Positions 44,175-55,117 of a stretch of DNA of 56,253 nt are shown here, in pieces (the stretch's first letter is position 1; the number at the start of each line of letters is the position of its first letter). The stretch covers positions 401,941-458,193 of the forward strand of contig KZ627154.1 in NCBI GenBank assembly GCA_002917775.1, in the 5' to 3' direction. The notes beneath the pieces were generated by a model. The model had not been told where the DNA came from and did not search any database. It saw nothing but the letters and a program-made list of their open reading frames with translations. The stretch comes from Glaciozyma antarctica PI12. Its lineage: Eukaryota > Basidiomycota > Microbotryomycetes > Kriegeriales > Camptobasidiaceae. The position numbers and the translations under genes are program-made.

Positions 44175-47100
44175 TCAGATCCTCTTTGTGACCCCCCTAC
44201 TATCTCCATCACTAACCTCCCCCGCCTCATCATTCTTGACCGCCTCACTCCCCTGGAGCTTGACATGCGTCCCACTCGCCAGCACCTCCTGCTCCGTCTT
44301 CCTCTCCCCAAACGCTTTCCTACTATCCTCGAGTTCGCCCGCCTTCGCTTCCGAGTACGGTACGAGCGTGTACGCGACTGGGTCTGCGGCGGGGGGAGCG
44401 GGGTCGCCTGCGCCGCCCGGGCCGAAGATCTGCAGGGAGGCCATGGCGAGCTTGAGAGCGCAGGTCCACTTGTTGCGGCGTTGGGCTTTGAGAGCGCCGT
44501 TCTGCCAGTTGGCTGCGGGCGGGACGTCAGTTTTGCATTTGCGAGATGGGGAGAGCGAGCGTACAGCGGTACATGATATCGGAGGAGAGGGTGAGCTTGC
44601 CCTGGCCGTCAAAGTCTGCGAGTCGAGGTCAGTAACGCGCCGAAGAGCGTGCGAAGAAGAGGGACGCACTGGCGACGGCAATGTCGATCTGAGGAACAAA
44701 GTCCCGGCGCTCGACTTCGAGGAACTCGAGCATGCGGGTACGAAGAGCCTCGATCTGCGCCAACTCAAGTCAGCCACCCCCTCGAGCTCCCGAGTAACGA
44801 CGACGGACCTTCTCAAACGGCGTGGAAAAGTCAACGTCCCAAGTGAATGACTCGGAGATGGCTCCCGATCGACGAATGTTCTGCACGAACCTGGTGTTGA
44901 GCACATTGTGCGGCGCCTGCGAGTCCATCCATATCAGCTCCTGCATCTGCGAACTCGGCACGAGAGAGCGCACTTGGACAATCATGCCGTCGACGCGCTT
45001 GAAGATGGTTGAGAGAAGGTGCATCTCCATGACGGTGTACGACATTCCATCGATATCGACGCGGTCTCCGACGTCGTAGACGTGCTTGATGAAGAGGAAG
45101 ATGATAGACGCCAGGATCTCCTGAGCCGTCGTTCCGATGAGCCAACTGAGACCGAGAACGAGCGTTCCAGCACTGCCAGCAAAAGCTTCAGCGGCGGAAA
45201 CGCGCGGAGGGAAGGGAGGAACGTACGATGCGATCATGGTGTTGAAGCTGGCGTTGAGGAGACCGGCGATAATGAGGATCGATACGACGTACCACAGCGA
45301 CATGATGATCGAGTCGAGCCTGCTCACAAAGGTCAGCGGCGAACGAAGGCAACGAAGAGGGGAAGACGCACCTTCCGACGGCCGAGTCGATATCGCGCAT
45401 CGAGTTGGAGAGGGCGAGTCGCTCGCGATGGATCTCAAGGCACCTGCGTTGTCGAAGCGCATCAGTCCCTGCGAAAGCGGTACTGGCGACGCTACTTACG
45501 CCATCTCAATCTCCTCGAGCGTCGCGTCCCCGTTCGTATCCCTATCAAAGATCGCAAACGCCTGTCCGACCATCAGCTACGCTCTCCCCGACCATTTCAA
45601 AAAAGACTCACCCTCTCCGCCGTGTCCCTATCCTGGAACAGCCTGCTCACGTCCTCGAGGATCAAGCTCTCCCTGTAACTCGGGGCGAAAGAGTAGTAGA
45701 TCCTCCTCGCGAGCTGCTTCGTCTTGTTCGTCGAGCCGAGCGCGGCGGTGACCATCGATGCGGGGGAGTTGGGTTGAAGGACGCGCTCGCCAGCAATTTC
45801 GGAGGCGACGGTGCCGATGACGGTGGTGGCGGTTTGAGCGACCCTGAGAACGAGCGAGGTCAGCGCAGGATCAACAAGAAGGACGAGAGGAAGTAGAAAC
45901 GCACTTCTTCGCGCCACTCAAGGCCTTCCTAACGAGCAGCGACGGATCGGTGGTCTGTCGCTTGTTGCCAGGTCGTCCTCCCTTGCCCATCGCCCCGTCA
46001 AGCGTATCCGAGCGACCGATGTCGTGAGAGCTGCAAAGGGGACGTCAGCGAAGGCTCGAGCTGTCGGAGCGCGAGGACGTACTTGAGGTACATCGTGACG
46101 AGGACCTTGATCTGAAACTTTTGCTCGACGATACGGTCTTCATCTGTTCGGGGGGCCGCGTCAGCGTGGAACGGGAAGAGGAAGCGAAGATGCGCGTACA
46201 GGACTTCTTGTGGAAGTTGTGAGCGCTGCGATCAGCGGTGTTAGCGGTGTTGATGAAGGGGGAGTGAGAGCTCGTACATGACCTGGATGACGAGCTTCTC
46301 GCCGAGAAGGATGCAGAGGACGAGGAAGATTCCGAAAAGACCTTGAGTGCAGAGTGAGAGAGTGTTGTTTGAAGTGGCGGCGGTGGCGTGGTTCCGAATG
46401 AGAGGAAGGAACGAGACCCAGTTCCCTACGGAGCTGCCTCAGCGCTTGCTCGCACGAGGAAGGAGGAGAACGCACCGAGAGCCCAGCCTGCGGCACCGGT
46501 GTAGAACTGAATCGCTTGAACGTAGAGCTGTGAGCGAAAAGTTTAGGACAGAACGCGTCGCTGAGGGGGAGACGCACGATGTAGTGTCGCAGCTCGGGCG
46601 CGACAGCCCCGAAAGTTTGGTTCAGAACCGTGGGAGCAATCCTCGCGACTGCAATCACACAGTCAGCATGAAAAATGCGCTACTTTGCGCCAAGACACGT
46701 CGACTCACCCAAGGCAGCTGCCCACCATCCTCCCCAGACGACGCTCAACCAGACGGACCACCAGAGGAGAGGGACGGTCCAGATTTTGGCGTCGGGCGCA
46801 GCTGTGAGGCCGATGATACCGGGGATCCAGAGGAGGCCCATGATAGGGACGATATAAATAATCCAGCGAACGATAAAGGACGAGTCGAAGATCTTCCATA
46901 CGAAGCGGGAGAAGGCGTTGCTGCTCGGGTTGATGAAGTCGCCTGCGGGTGCATCATATCAGCTCCCACTCCCTCCCACCAACGCGAGAAAAGAACGCAC
47001 CATCGGCAAAGAGCAAGTTAGGGTTCGAGCTCGCAGCGCTCGTCAACCCGCTCCGCTGATTCGCCCCTGCGTCCCCCAAGAGGTCCGTACGGGCTAGCTC

Positions 47101-47725
47101 CTCTCGCCGGTCCCGTCCAGTTCCCCAGCCCATCCTGACTCGCCGCGCGGGGACTCCTGTACCCACTCAAATTCTCCCTGGAGCGCCCTCGAGGACTACG
47201 GTAGCCCGATTTCTCGTCGCTCCCCGCCTGGTCCGCGTACCTCACCGACGGCGTAGAGTCGTTGGGGTTGACGTGGATCTTAGCTCCGAGCGGAAGGACG
47301 GTGCGCGAGTTGTGCGTCGAGTCGGAGCGCATGGTAGAGAGGTTGGGATCGTCTATCCCCGCATACGGGTCCGAGAGGTCGAGAGAGCCGCCGTGCCCTT
47401 GGTGTCCTTGAGCAACGTACGGCTGATCGGAGCTGTAAGGCTGCTGAGGCTGCTGAGGGCCTAGGACGTCCTTCTCTTTCTCGTAGTACGGGAGTGCGCC
47501 GACTCCGCGAGGGGCCCCCGGGGGAGGGGACGACTGCTGAGGGATTCGAGGAGAGGTGTCGGCGGCGAGAGGATCGTCCTCGGTGGGGTAGTAACGAGGG
47601 TCGTGGAGCTGAACTCCTGGATAGTTTTGAAGCTCGACGGACGAGTTGGACGTGTCATGTCGTCGTGCGCCGCGTGAGAGTGAGGTCGAACGAGAGGGAA
47701 ACGGGCGTGATGGGTCGTTGGGCAT
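44175..47725 (-). CDS. MscS-family mechanosensitive channel with EF-hand (Msy-like)
   Basis: Fungal Msy1/Msy2-type channels sit in the ER and shape calcium release under osmotic stress. The N-terminus (MPNDPSRPFPSRS) is a ~260-residue disordered region with repeated GYRSPR units. Membrane segments follow: FVWKIFDSSFIVRWIIYIVP, LLWWSVWLSVVWGGWWAAAL and GLFGIFLVLCILLGEKLVIQ. The EF-hand loop is FDRDTNGDATLEEIE. The channel core has YVVSILIIAGLLNASFNTM, AGTLVLGLSWLIGTTAQEIL and the MscS beta-domain signature HVYDVGDRVDIDG, then NIRRSGAISESFTWDVDF. I estimate about 940 residues. One frame break lies at five C (five G on coding strand) at 47073-47077, between GASPYGPLG and DAGANQRSGLT: skipping one base joins the two parts. 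Identity is firm. Confidence 0.9.
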
Positions 47726-48073
47726 GATTGCTGAGGGCTTCCCTTGAGGAGAATGAGGGCGCCGCCTTGTTCTTGAGTGGTCGGGTTGGTGATCCTGTGC
47801 CAGACAAGATGTGGGAGGAAGGAGAAAGGAAAGAATGAAAAGCGTAGTCGCACTTGGAAGCATCGGCAGATCCGGCTCGACTTGCTGCGATCCTATAATG
47901 GGGAATGCCTTGGGGAGAGCGAAGAACGTATCGTACAGAGATAAAGGAGACGACGGAGAGAACAGGAAACGACGGCAAAGAGAAGAACGACAAGGCGCGT
48001 GCCTTTGTTTTCGTGGCGACCTCGCGTACTCGCTCTCCCAGCAACGCTCTCTGCGAAGACTTTGAACGATGCT
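47726..48073. other. Spacer between channel gene and OST1
   Basis: The channel ATG and the OST1 stop, both minus strand, bound this 348 bp. A likely leader intron of the channel gene ends at a cacag acceptor near 47797. No other feature is seen. Confidence 0.45.
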
Positions 48074-50177
48074 CTATTTCCCGATCCCCCACTCAAGCTT
48101 CTTGATCAAGATGGTGAACAAGAAAATGCTCGAGAGAACCGTCGCCGCCGCAAGAGGCTTCTGGAGGTAGTCAAGAAGGACCGGGACGGTGTACTCGATC
48201 TGCGCGAGCGACCACGTCAGCATACGCACAGGCAAGCGAGGAGGCGAGCTGGGAAGGAGAGGAGAAAGGACGCACGAGCACATCCCCACCATGTCGATCC
48301 CCGCAGTTTGCCTTCTTGAGGACCACCGTCGGTCGTCCTGTCGTGTCAAGATAAGTCTTGACGTACCCCTCCTGCTCTCCCGCATAGAAGCTCGGCAGCT
48401 GCGTCGGGAACACGAGCGAATCGACGGGGAAAGGCGTGTGTACTCGAATGTTCCTACAGCGCATCTCGTCAGCGCGCACACTTAGAGGAGAGGAAGGATG
48501 ACGCACCTCGCGCCCTCGGGAAGACGGATCTCCACCGTCACTTCGTCCACTGCGACCTCCTTGACCGGCGTCAAGAACGGCACGGCGAGAACGTACTCGC
48601 TCCCCTTCCTCCGCACAAACTCTCCGAGTGGCGCGTCGTACCCCACCGTGAACGTGTAATTCCACCCTCCCATGAGAGGATACCTCGGCGTCAGTTCCAG
48701 CAAGCTAGTCGCGGGCTTCTGGCGCTGGCTGGGGAGGCCGAGGGCGGGAGAGGAGGGGCGGAAGTGAGAGGTTGAGACGTTGCCAACGATGTCGATAAAA
48801 TAGGGAGAGTGAACTTTGGAGGGGAGAATGAGGGAGAGGGAGGTGATAGCGAGCGCGGAGGAGCGGCGGTGCATCGTGGCTTTTTGATGGTCGAGGCGGG
48901 AGAATCGGCCTTTGAGCCTGCGTGCGGGAGAGGTTAGCTTTGAGTGCAGGGCCGCAATTCATAGCGACAGTGGGCGAGCGAGGACGGGGAAGTGCGAACG
49001 TACAAGGGCCCGCTGTTGACGAGGTCGATCGAGTCCGTGAAGGCGAGGTTCGCACCCCAGTGGCTCACTTCGACGATCCGATCGAGCTTGCGAATCGAAG
49101 TAACCGCCTCAGGCTGTTGATAATGCACGCTCGCCATCTACAGCTCCTTCATCAGCCTGCAACCCATCGCCCTAGCAGCCCAAAACGCACCTGAGGCTCC
49201 AAGCCCGCCAGCGAGCCCTTGGAAGTGAACGTAACCACTGCCCCTCCCTTGGAATACGCCATCTCAAACGCGCTCGGCGGTGGCTTGATCTCCAAGATCC
49301 TCGGCGTAGGCGTCTTGACCCTGATCTTGACTTCCTCGACCTTGGCGCGGTCGGCCTCGCTCAGTCCTGCTAGAGGGTCGAGGAGGTCGCCGGTCCAAAG
49401 CATCGCGATGGATTCGGAGACTTGAGGGAGGGAGGCGGGAAGAGGAACGGTGAGGTGCGAGGTGACGGAGTGGAGGGAGATGGTGGTTTTGGGGAGGGCG
49501 GAGGGGCGGAGGGCGTAGTAGGTGATGTTGCTGCGCAAGGAGTGAGTTAGTGGACCTTCTGGAGTTATCGAACGCGTTCAGAGGTTGCTTTTGACGAGGA
49601 GCAAGGCCGGTGGACTCCCTCAGCCCTCGCGTCACCTCTGCACGAGCTCGAGGACATGTCGTCTAAGCCCAGGCTCTTCAAACGGCGTCCGAGCAGGTGA
49701 AATGAGAGCTGGACCGAGGTTTCGCCAGAGCCAGCCAGCAGCCTTTGCCCACCCAAGGCGTGGCTAGCTCCACCACCTCGGCGAGCGCACACGTAGTCGC
49801 TGACAACCTCCTCCTCCCTCGTACCCCCAACTCTTCTCCCGCGCGCCTTGTAGCTCCCAGTCAACCTTGAAAGCCTAACTCACCCGTCCCTAGTTCCCAG
49901 CCACCGAACCGCGAGCTCCTTCCTTCCCCCGCTCTTCCCCTCCCAAGCCTCCACGAACCCCTGCTGTCCCTTGACGCCTACGACCCATTCCTCGCCCGCT
50001 GCATCTCCATCGGAGGCGAGAACGTAAGAGGTTGTGCTACGTGTTAGGGAGCCGCCGACTTCGATTGATTGGGAGATGGAGGTGGGGTGGTAGGAGGTGC
50101 TGCTGGGAGGGGAGAAGGGGGTTTGGAGCGCGGCGAGAGAGACTGGGAGGAGGCTGGCGAGGAGGGGAAGCAGTAAC
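48074..50177 (-). CDS. OST1: Oligosaccharyltransferase subunit ribophorin I
   Basis: Ost1 is an ER membrane subunit of the complex that N-glycosylates nascent proteins. A signal peptide is visible (MLLLPLLASLLPVSLAALQ). Lumenal blocks typical of ribophorin I follow: NITYYALRPSALPKTTISLH, then TVPLPASLPQVSESIAMLWT and KIRVKTPTPRILEIKPPPSA. After these come SIRKLDRIVEVSHWGANLAF, HSPYFIDIVGNVSTSHFRPS, ELTPRYPLMGGWNYTFTVGY and NIRVHTPFPVDSL. The single C-terminal membrane segment is PLAAATVLSSIFLFTILIKK. I estimate about 490 residues, close to yeast Ost1 (476). About six short introns are present. It is divergent from SQS1. Confidence 0.93.
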
Positions 50178-50641
50178 ATTGCTGACTGCTGGTCCTGCTG
50201 AGGACGGAGGGGAGCAGGCGGCTGTGAGCGTGTCGTCGAAGGTGAAAGGGCGCGGGAGGTGTTCGTTCGCGCCGCTCTCGCTCTCGCTACCACAGCGTTC
50301 TTCGCCGACCACGGTATCGACTAGTACAGCTCACAGTAACTCACAGCCGATCCCGCACTCGGCCAGAACCAGTGAGCTCGCCGTTTCAAGCCTCTCCTTC
50401 CATCTCCGAGCGAGCTCTGGGTAACTCGATGTGGAGCTGGATCTGCCGTCACCAGAGCACGATCAGACTCCCAGGATGAAGGGGGCAAGCGTACTGGTCT
50501 GTGGACCGCTGCTGGAGCTGTACTGACACGCCCTTGCCTGCTTCTCGCAGCTCTCCTCCAGCACTCGATCTATCACGTTCCAGCAGCTCACCCAGCAACA
50601 CCCAGCCTTCCACCAGTTCCCAGCTTCTCCAAGACTCTCAG
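50178..50641. promoter_or_regulatory. Divergent promoter region OST1/SQS1
   Basis: This 464 bp lies between two divergent ATGs. The SQS1 side has an open frame from 50501 without a recognisable motif that looks like leader. No TATA box or clear factor site was identified. Confidence 0.45.
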
Positions 50642-53600
50642 ATGTATCGCGGCGGGACTCCAGACCGAGGCGCACGAGGCGGCGGACGCGGTGATCGCGG
50701 CGGTCGAGGGCGTGGCGGTGGAGGTCGAGGCGGGCGTGGTGGCGGACGAGGACGCGGAGGGACGATGACCAACTTCACTGGCGTCTCTCTGGACTACGAC
50801 CAGCTTAGCTCAGCTTCTCTCGGTGAGCTCTCCCTCCCACCGCCTGAGAGCAACCACTGACGTCGTCTCGCAGGTTACTCGCCTGCTCCTCCCCCTCCAG
50901 TCTTTCCCTACGTCGCGACCCCTCCTCGAGCTTACCCTCCCACACCTCCCTTCGTCTCTCCCTCTCAATCGGGGTACACCACTCCCAAACGTGGGCTCGC
51001 CTTCAACCCGAGCGCACGTGGAGGCCGGGGCGATTTCCGAGGACGCGGGCGCGGAGGCGAGCAGCGAGGAGCGTTCGGAGGAGGTCGAGGGGGTCGAGGC
51101 GGGATCGGCGGACTGGGGTTCCATAACCCAGTCGTCGCGCAGACGTTTGGTGGCCGAGGGAGTGGAGGGATGGGAGCTGCGAGACCGCTCTTGGTTCCTG
51201 TGGCGTTTGTGAGAGCCTCGGCGTTGCCGCCTGGGCTTGGAGGGGACGAGGAAGACGAGAGTATGGAGATGGAGCCAAAGGTGGGCGATTTGGAGGATCA
51301 AATGATGGAGGGAGCGTTGGTCGAGGTCGTTCAGGAGCTGGAGATTGGGAGCGACGACGAGGACGAGATGGAGGTCGAGGAGATGCTCAAGCCGACGATC
51401 GAGCCTGCGACGCCAGAGCGCGTACCGCTTCAGGTTCCAGCGGGTTTCGTACTCGGACTCTCGACGCAGCTGCCGACGGATAGCGACGACGAGGAGGAGA
51501 TCGTCTTCCACCCTTCAGGTCCTTCGGCTACCGCCCCCGTCCCCGTCCTCACCCCTACCCCCGCCCCCATCGCACGTCTCCCCGCTCCCGCGACCGCCCC
51601 CCTCCCCCCTCCCATCGCTGCACCACTTCCTACTTCCCTCCCCGCGTCTATCCCCGCCACCGCACCCGTACCTGCACCAAAGCAAGCCTTCACCAAAGTC
51701 CCCCCTCCAAAGCTCTCTAAATCGCAAAAGAAGGCCGCCAAATCCGCGGGGAAGAAAGCTCGCAAGAACGGTACGACGCACGCGCGGTCTGGGAACCGAC
51801 ACCTTTTCGTCGCTGTGGAGGACGAGAGCGAGAGCGAGGAGGATATGGAGGATGTGAGGGCTGGGGAGGCGATGTTTGCTGTTCTCGGCGAGGCGGGGAT
51901 GGAAGATCTTGGAATGGGAGGAGAGGCGAGGGTTGGGGATTCGGATCTTGAATGGGGGGATAATGGGCCTGGAGGGGAGGAGAGGAGGGAATTTGGGGGG
52001 AGGGGGAGGAAAGAGGGGAGGAAGAGGGAGAGGGAGGAGAAGCGTGAGGAGGAGAGGATGGAGAGGCTTAGTATTGGTGCGAGAGGGGAGGTGGCGCTGG
52101 CGCTGGGAGTTGGGATGGAGAAGCTTGTGCTGAGGAAGGAGGAGATCGTCGTCGAGGTTAGGGGGAGGAGGGATGGGATGAGTGAGGCGGCGAAGGATTA
52201 TGCGGAGAATGTCATGGAGGGAGGAGAGGAGGACGATATGAGCTTCTTGCTCGGCGCCGGGGCGGGAGGGCAGAAGACGATTGATGAGCTCGAGGATGAG
52301 GAGCGGGCGAGGGCGGAGGAGGACGAGGGGGGCGAGGGGTGGAGGACGACGGACGAGAGTGAGAGTGGGAACGATGCGCCGAGCGGGGAGGAAGAGAGCG
52401 ACGAGGAGGCGGATAGCGACGACGTGCTGGAGACTGAGATCGCGCTGGGAGAAGCGGACGCTGCGCAAGTCGATCTCGTTCCGACATTCTTCTCGGCATC
52501 ACTGACTTGTTCACAAACGCAGAGTCGACCTCGCTCTCGCCGCTGCCGAAGACTCGTTCATCGACAAGGTCGACTACCTCTCTTCCGACGACTCGGACGA
52601 AGACGCTGCGATCGAGCGCGCGCTCGTCTCCGGCGCGACCATTCGCTTCGCTTCGATGGGCAAGGGTGGGCCTGGAGGGCGGAAGGATCAGAGGGCGCGG
52701 AAGAGCGCGAAGAAGGGCAAGGGGAGGATGGTCGAGAGTTCGAGCAGCGAGGATAGCAGTGACGAGGACGAGGGCATGTTCAGGGGCAAGGGGACTTGGG
52801 CGGATAACGATGAGGACTACATTCGTGGAGTGCAGGTGAGCTCGCTCGATAGGACGTCTTGGCGAACGGAAGCTGACGTGCGTTGGGTGCAGCAAATCCT
52901 CGACGAGAACGCCGACCTCCTCGACGATCGCAAGAACCGCAAGAAGCTCTTCAAGGCGGTCGAGAACGGCGATTTCCGTGGCTACGATTTCGACGACGAC
53001 ATCGTGGTCTGTGAGTATCCTCCGTCTCCCCTCTCCCCTTCGAAAGCTGACCCTAGTCGCCGTCGCAGCTGGCCGCAAGTCCAAGTCCAAGCCCTCCTCC
53101 TCCGGCTCGTTTGCCACGGAGCTTCAAGCGCAATGGGAGCAGGACCGCTCGAAGAAGGGCGACTACAAGCGCGCTCGAGCGCTCGCCCGCGCCAAAGCCG
53201 AGGAAGCCTCTCCCCATTTCCACAAGAAGGGATCTCGCCCTCCTCCCTCCTCAGTCGGCTCCTCGGACGTCGTCACGATCAACTACCAGATCCGCGAGTT
53301 CCTCTTGCACGACATCGGGCAGAAGACGCTCGCTCTCCCGCCCATGAGCAAGAAGAGTCGAGTCGCCGTTCATCTGCTGTCCGAGGTCTATGGCCTCAAG
53401 AGCAAGAGACTCGGGAAGGGAAAAGCGAGGTTCCCCGTCCTCGAACGAACGAGCAAGACGGGCACGTACGGCGTCGACGAGCGAAGGGTCTCAGCGATCA
53501 TTGGGACGGCGGCGGGTGAGCGAAGTGGAGGTGGGTATGGGGGGTGGAAAGGCGAAGGGGAAGATGGGAGGGCTATGGGCGGCGTTGAGCGGGGAGAAGA

Positions 53601-53932
53601 AGGGGAGTAGTGGGAGGACGCAGGGGAAACAGAATCGCGATGGTGGAGTGGTTGGGGAGGGAGCGGCGTCGCTTGGGGAGGGGAACGTTGGGTTCGCGCT
53701 GCTCAAGAAGATGGGGTGCGTTCTTTCCTTTCCATTCATCGAAGTGCCTGCGCTGACGTTACGTACAGATGGACGGAGGGTTCGCAGATTGGCGTGTCGG
53801 GAGGTATCTCGGCCCCCATCGAGGCTCGCATCAAGACGGTACGTGTTTTCGTTCATTGCCCTGAAGCGAGGCTTACGCCTCGTTCGCTCGCAGAGCAAAA
53901 GTGGCTTGGGAAGCTTCACACCGTGGGCTTGA
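50642..53932 (+). CDS. SQS1: Sqs1-like G-patch/R3H protein (Prp43 activator)
   Basis: Sqs1/Pfa1 stimulates the DEAH helicase Prp43 in splicing and 40S maturation. The N-terminus is an RGG-rich region (RGGRGRGGGGRGGRGGGRGR). A proline/tyrosine stretch, another RGG block and long acidic segments (SDDEDEMEVEEML, EDESESEEDMEDV) follow. Then come QILDENADLLDDRKNRKKLF and FRGYDFDDDIV, and an R3H-like segment (SRVAVHLLSEVYGLKSKRLG, then GKARFPVLERT). The C-terminal G-patch is VGFALLKKMGWTEGSQIGVS, GGISAPIEARIKTSKSGLG. I estimate about 1,000 residues. Introns lie near 50820-50873, 52470-52522, 52836-52892, 53010-53069, 53715-53768 and 53839-53890. A six-G run at 53539-53544 breaks the frame between ERSGGGYGG and KAKGKMGG; skipping one base joins them. 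The domain order makes the identity firm. Confidence 0.9.
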
Positions 53933-54276
53933 GCCTCAGATCTGTAGCATACTGTGATTGCTGGAATCGCGTGTCGAAACTCGGTGGTCTCGCTTCGCAA
54001 CTGATTCGTATCCTCGCTCGTCGTAGGCTTCCTTCGCAACCCTCCTCAGCGAGAACAGCAGCCGCTCTTGCTCTTCGTCGGTCAGTTCGTCTTTGGCTAA
54101 GACGTGAGCCGTCAACGAGGCTACTCAGAAACGTTCTACAGCGTCGTCCCCCCGCCGCGGAGTTCTCGAATGAAATTTTCGGCAACTTGACTGGAGCGAT
54201 TTCACAGAACACTCCAGCCTGACTTCCTCTCACCTTGGTCCTCACTCAAGCCACTCCTCCGCCCCAAACGAACAAA
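53933..54276. other. Spacer SQS1-SMD3
   Basis: Tandem gap of about 340 bp with the 3' end of SQS1 and the promoter and leader of SMD3. Short open frames only, none recognisable. Confidence 0.5.
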
Positions 54277-55117
54277 AGTACGTCCTCCACCACCTCCCCG
54301 CCCAGCCCCTCCATCCGCCGCCGCACTCCATCCGGCGCGACCTCGCCGCCATCACACGCCCACCTCCCCAGATGCAGACGAGCTGACTCTCCTCCTTGCG
54401 CGCGCGCAGTGGCCAACATCGGGATCCCCACCAAGCTCCTTCACGAGAGTCTTGGACACGTCATTACTGTTGAGCTTAAGACGGGACAGGTGTACAGGGG
54501 GAAACTGTTTGATGGTGAGCTCTTTCGTCTCGCGCGCGCGGTTTGATGAGGTTGCTTTACTGGAGGGGAGGGCGGGGAGGAGGAGGGGGATAGGTTGGAC
54601 GAGTTTGAAAAGAGGCGCAGGACGGCGGGAGGGGAGGGGACGACGAAGCACCAGAGTCCAACTAACGCCTTATCTGCAGCCGAGGACTCCCTCTCCATCT
54701 CCCTAACCATGTGCACCGTCACTCACCGGGACGGCCGCGTAACCCAACTCGACCAAGTACGTCCCCTCCTCCCTCCCTCCTCGCTAGCTAACGAGAAAAC
54801 ATCAGGTCTACATCCGTGGAGCCTCAGTGCGGTTCTACGTCGTTCCCGACATGCTAGCTCAGGCGCCTATGTACGTTCTTCCTTCTTTCGGGTGGGGGAG
54901 AGAGCTGATAAGGGTGTGGTAGGTTCAAGCGCGTTGGACCTAACGCTATGAAGGGAAGGGGTATTGGAACAGCACGAGGAAGGGCAACGATCATGAGGGC
55001 CCAGTGTACGTCCCTGCCTTTGAGTGCGCGAGGAGGTTGGAAGCTGATGTTCTCTTGGATAATGTAGCGAGGCGTGGTCGTGGAGATCGTGGAAGCGAGC
55101 GTGGGATCAGGCGGTAG
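54277..55117 (+). CDS. SMD3: Spliceosomal core protein Sm-D3
   Basis: Sm-D3 is one of seven Sm proteins forming the ring on U1, U2, U4 and U5 snRNAs. The Sm1 motif is [17 protein letters not shown], followed across an intron by [20 protein letters not shown], then the Sm2 block [17 protein letters not shown]. The tail is short and Arg/Gly-rich ([18 protein letters not shown]), as in other Sm-D3. The start is unusual: no ATG precedes [14 protein letters not shown] in its own exon. The exon begins TGGCC after a cgcgcag acceptor (54409), and the upstream exon ends ...CAAAA before gtacgt (54278). Joined, A plus TG gives AAAATGGCC, a good start context, so the start codon is split by a 132 bp intron. 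I estimate about 130 residues. There are four or five further introns. Confidence 0.93.

Noticed and set aside
51515-52468. 317-residue minus-strand open frame
   Set aside because: It lies opposite the acidic region of SQS1, and its Arg/Pro/Leu-rich composition is what antisense of GAG/GAC codons gives.
52212-53117. 301-residue minus-strand open frame
   Set aside because: Antisense shadow of SQS1 exons; no domain or splice context.
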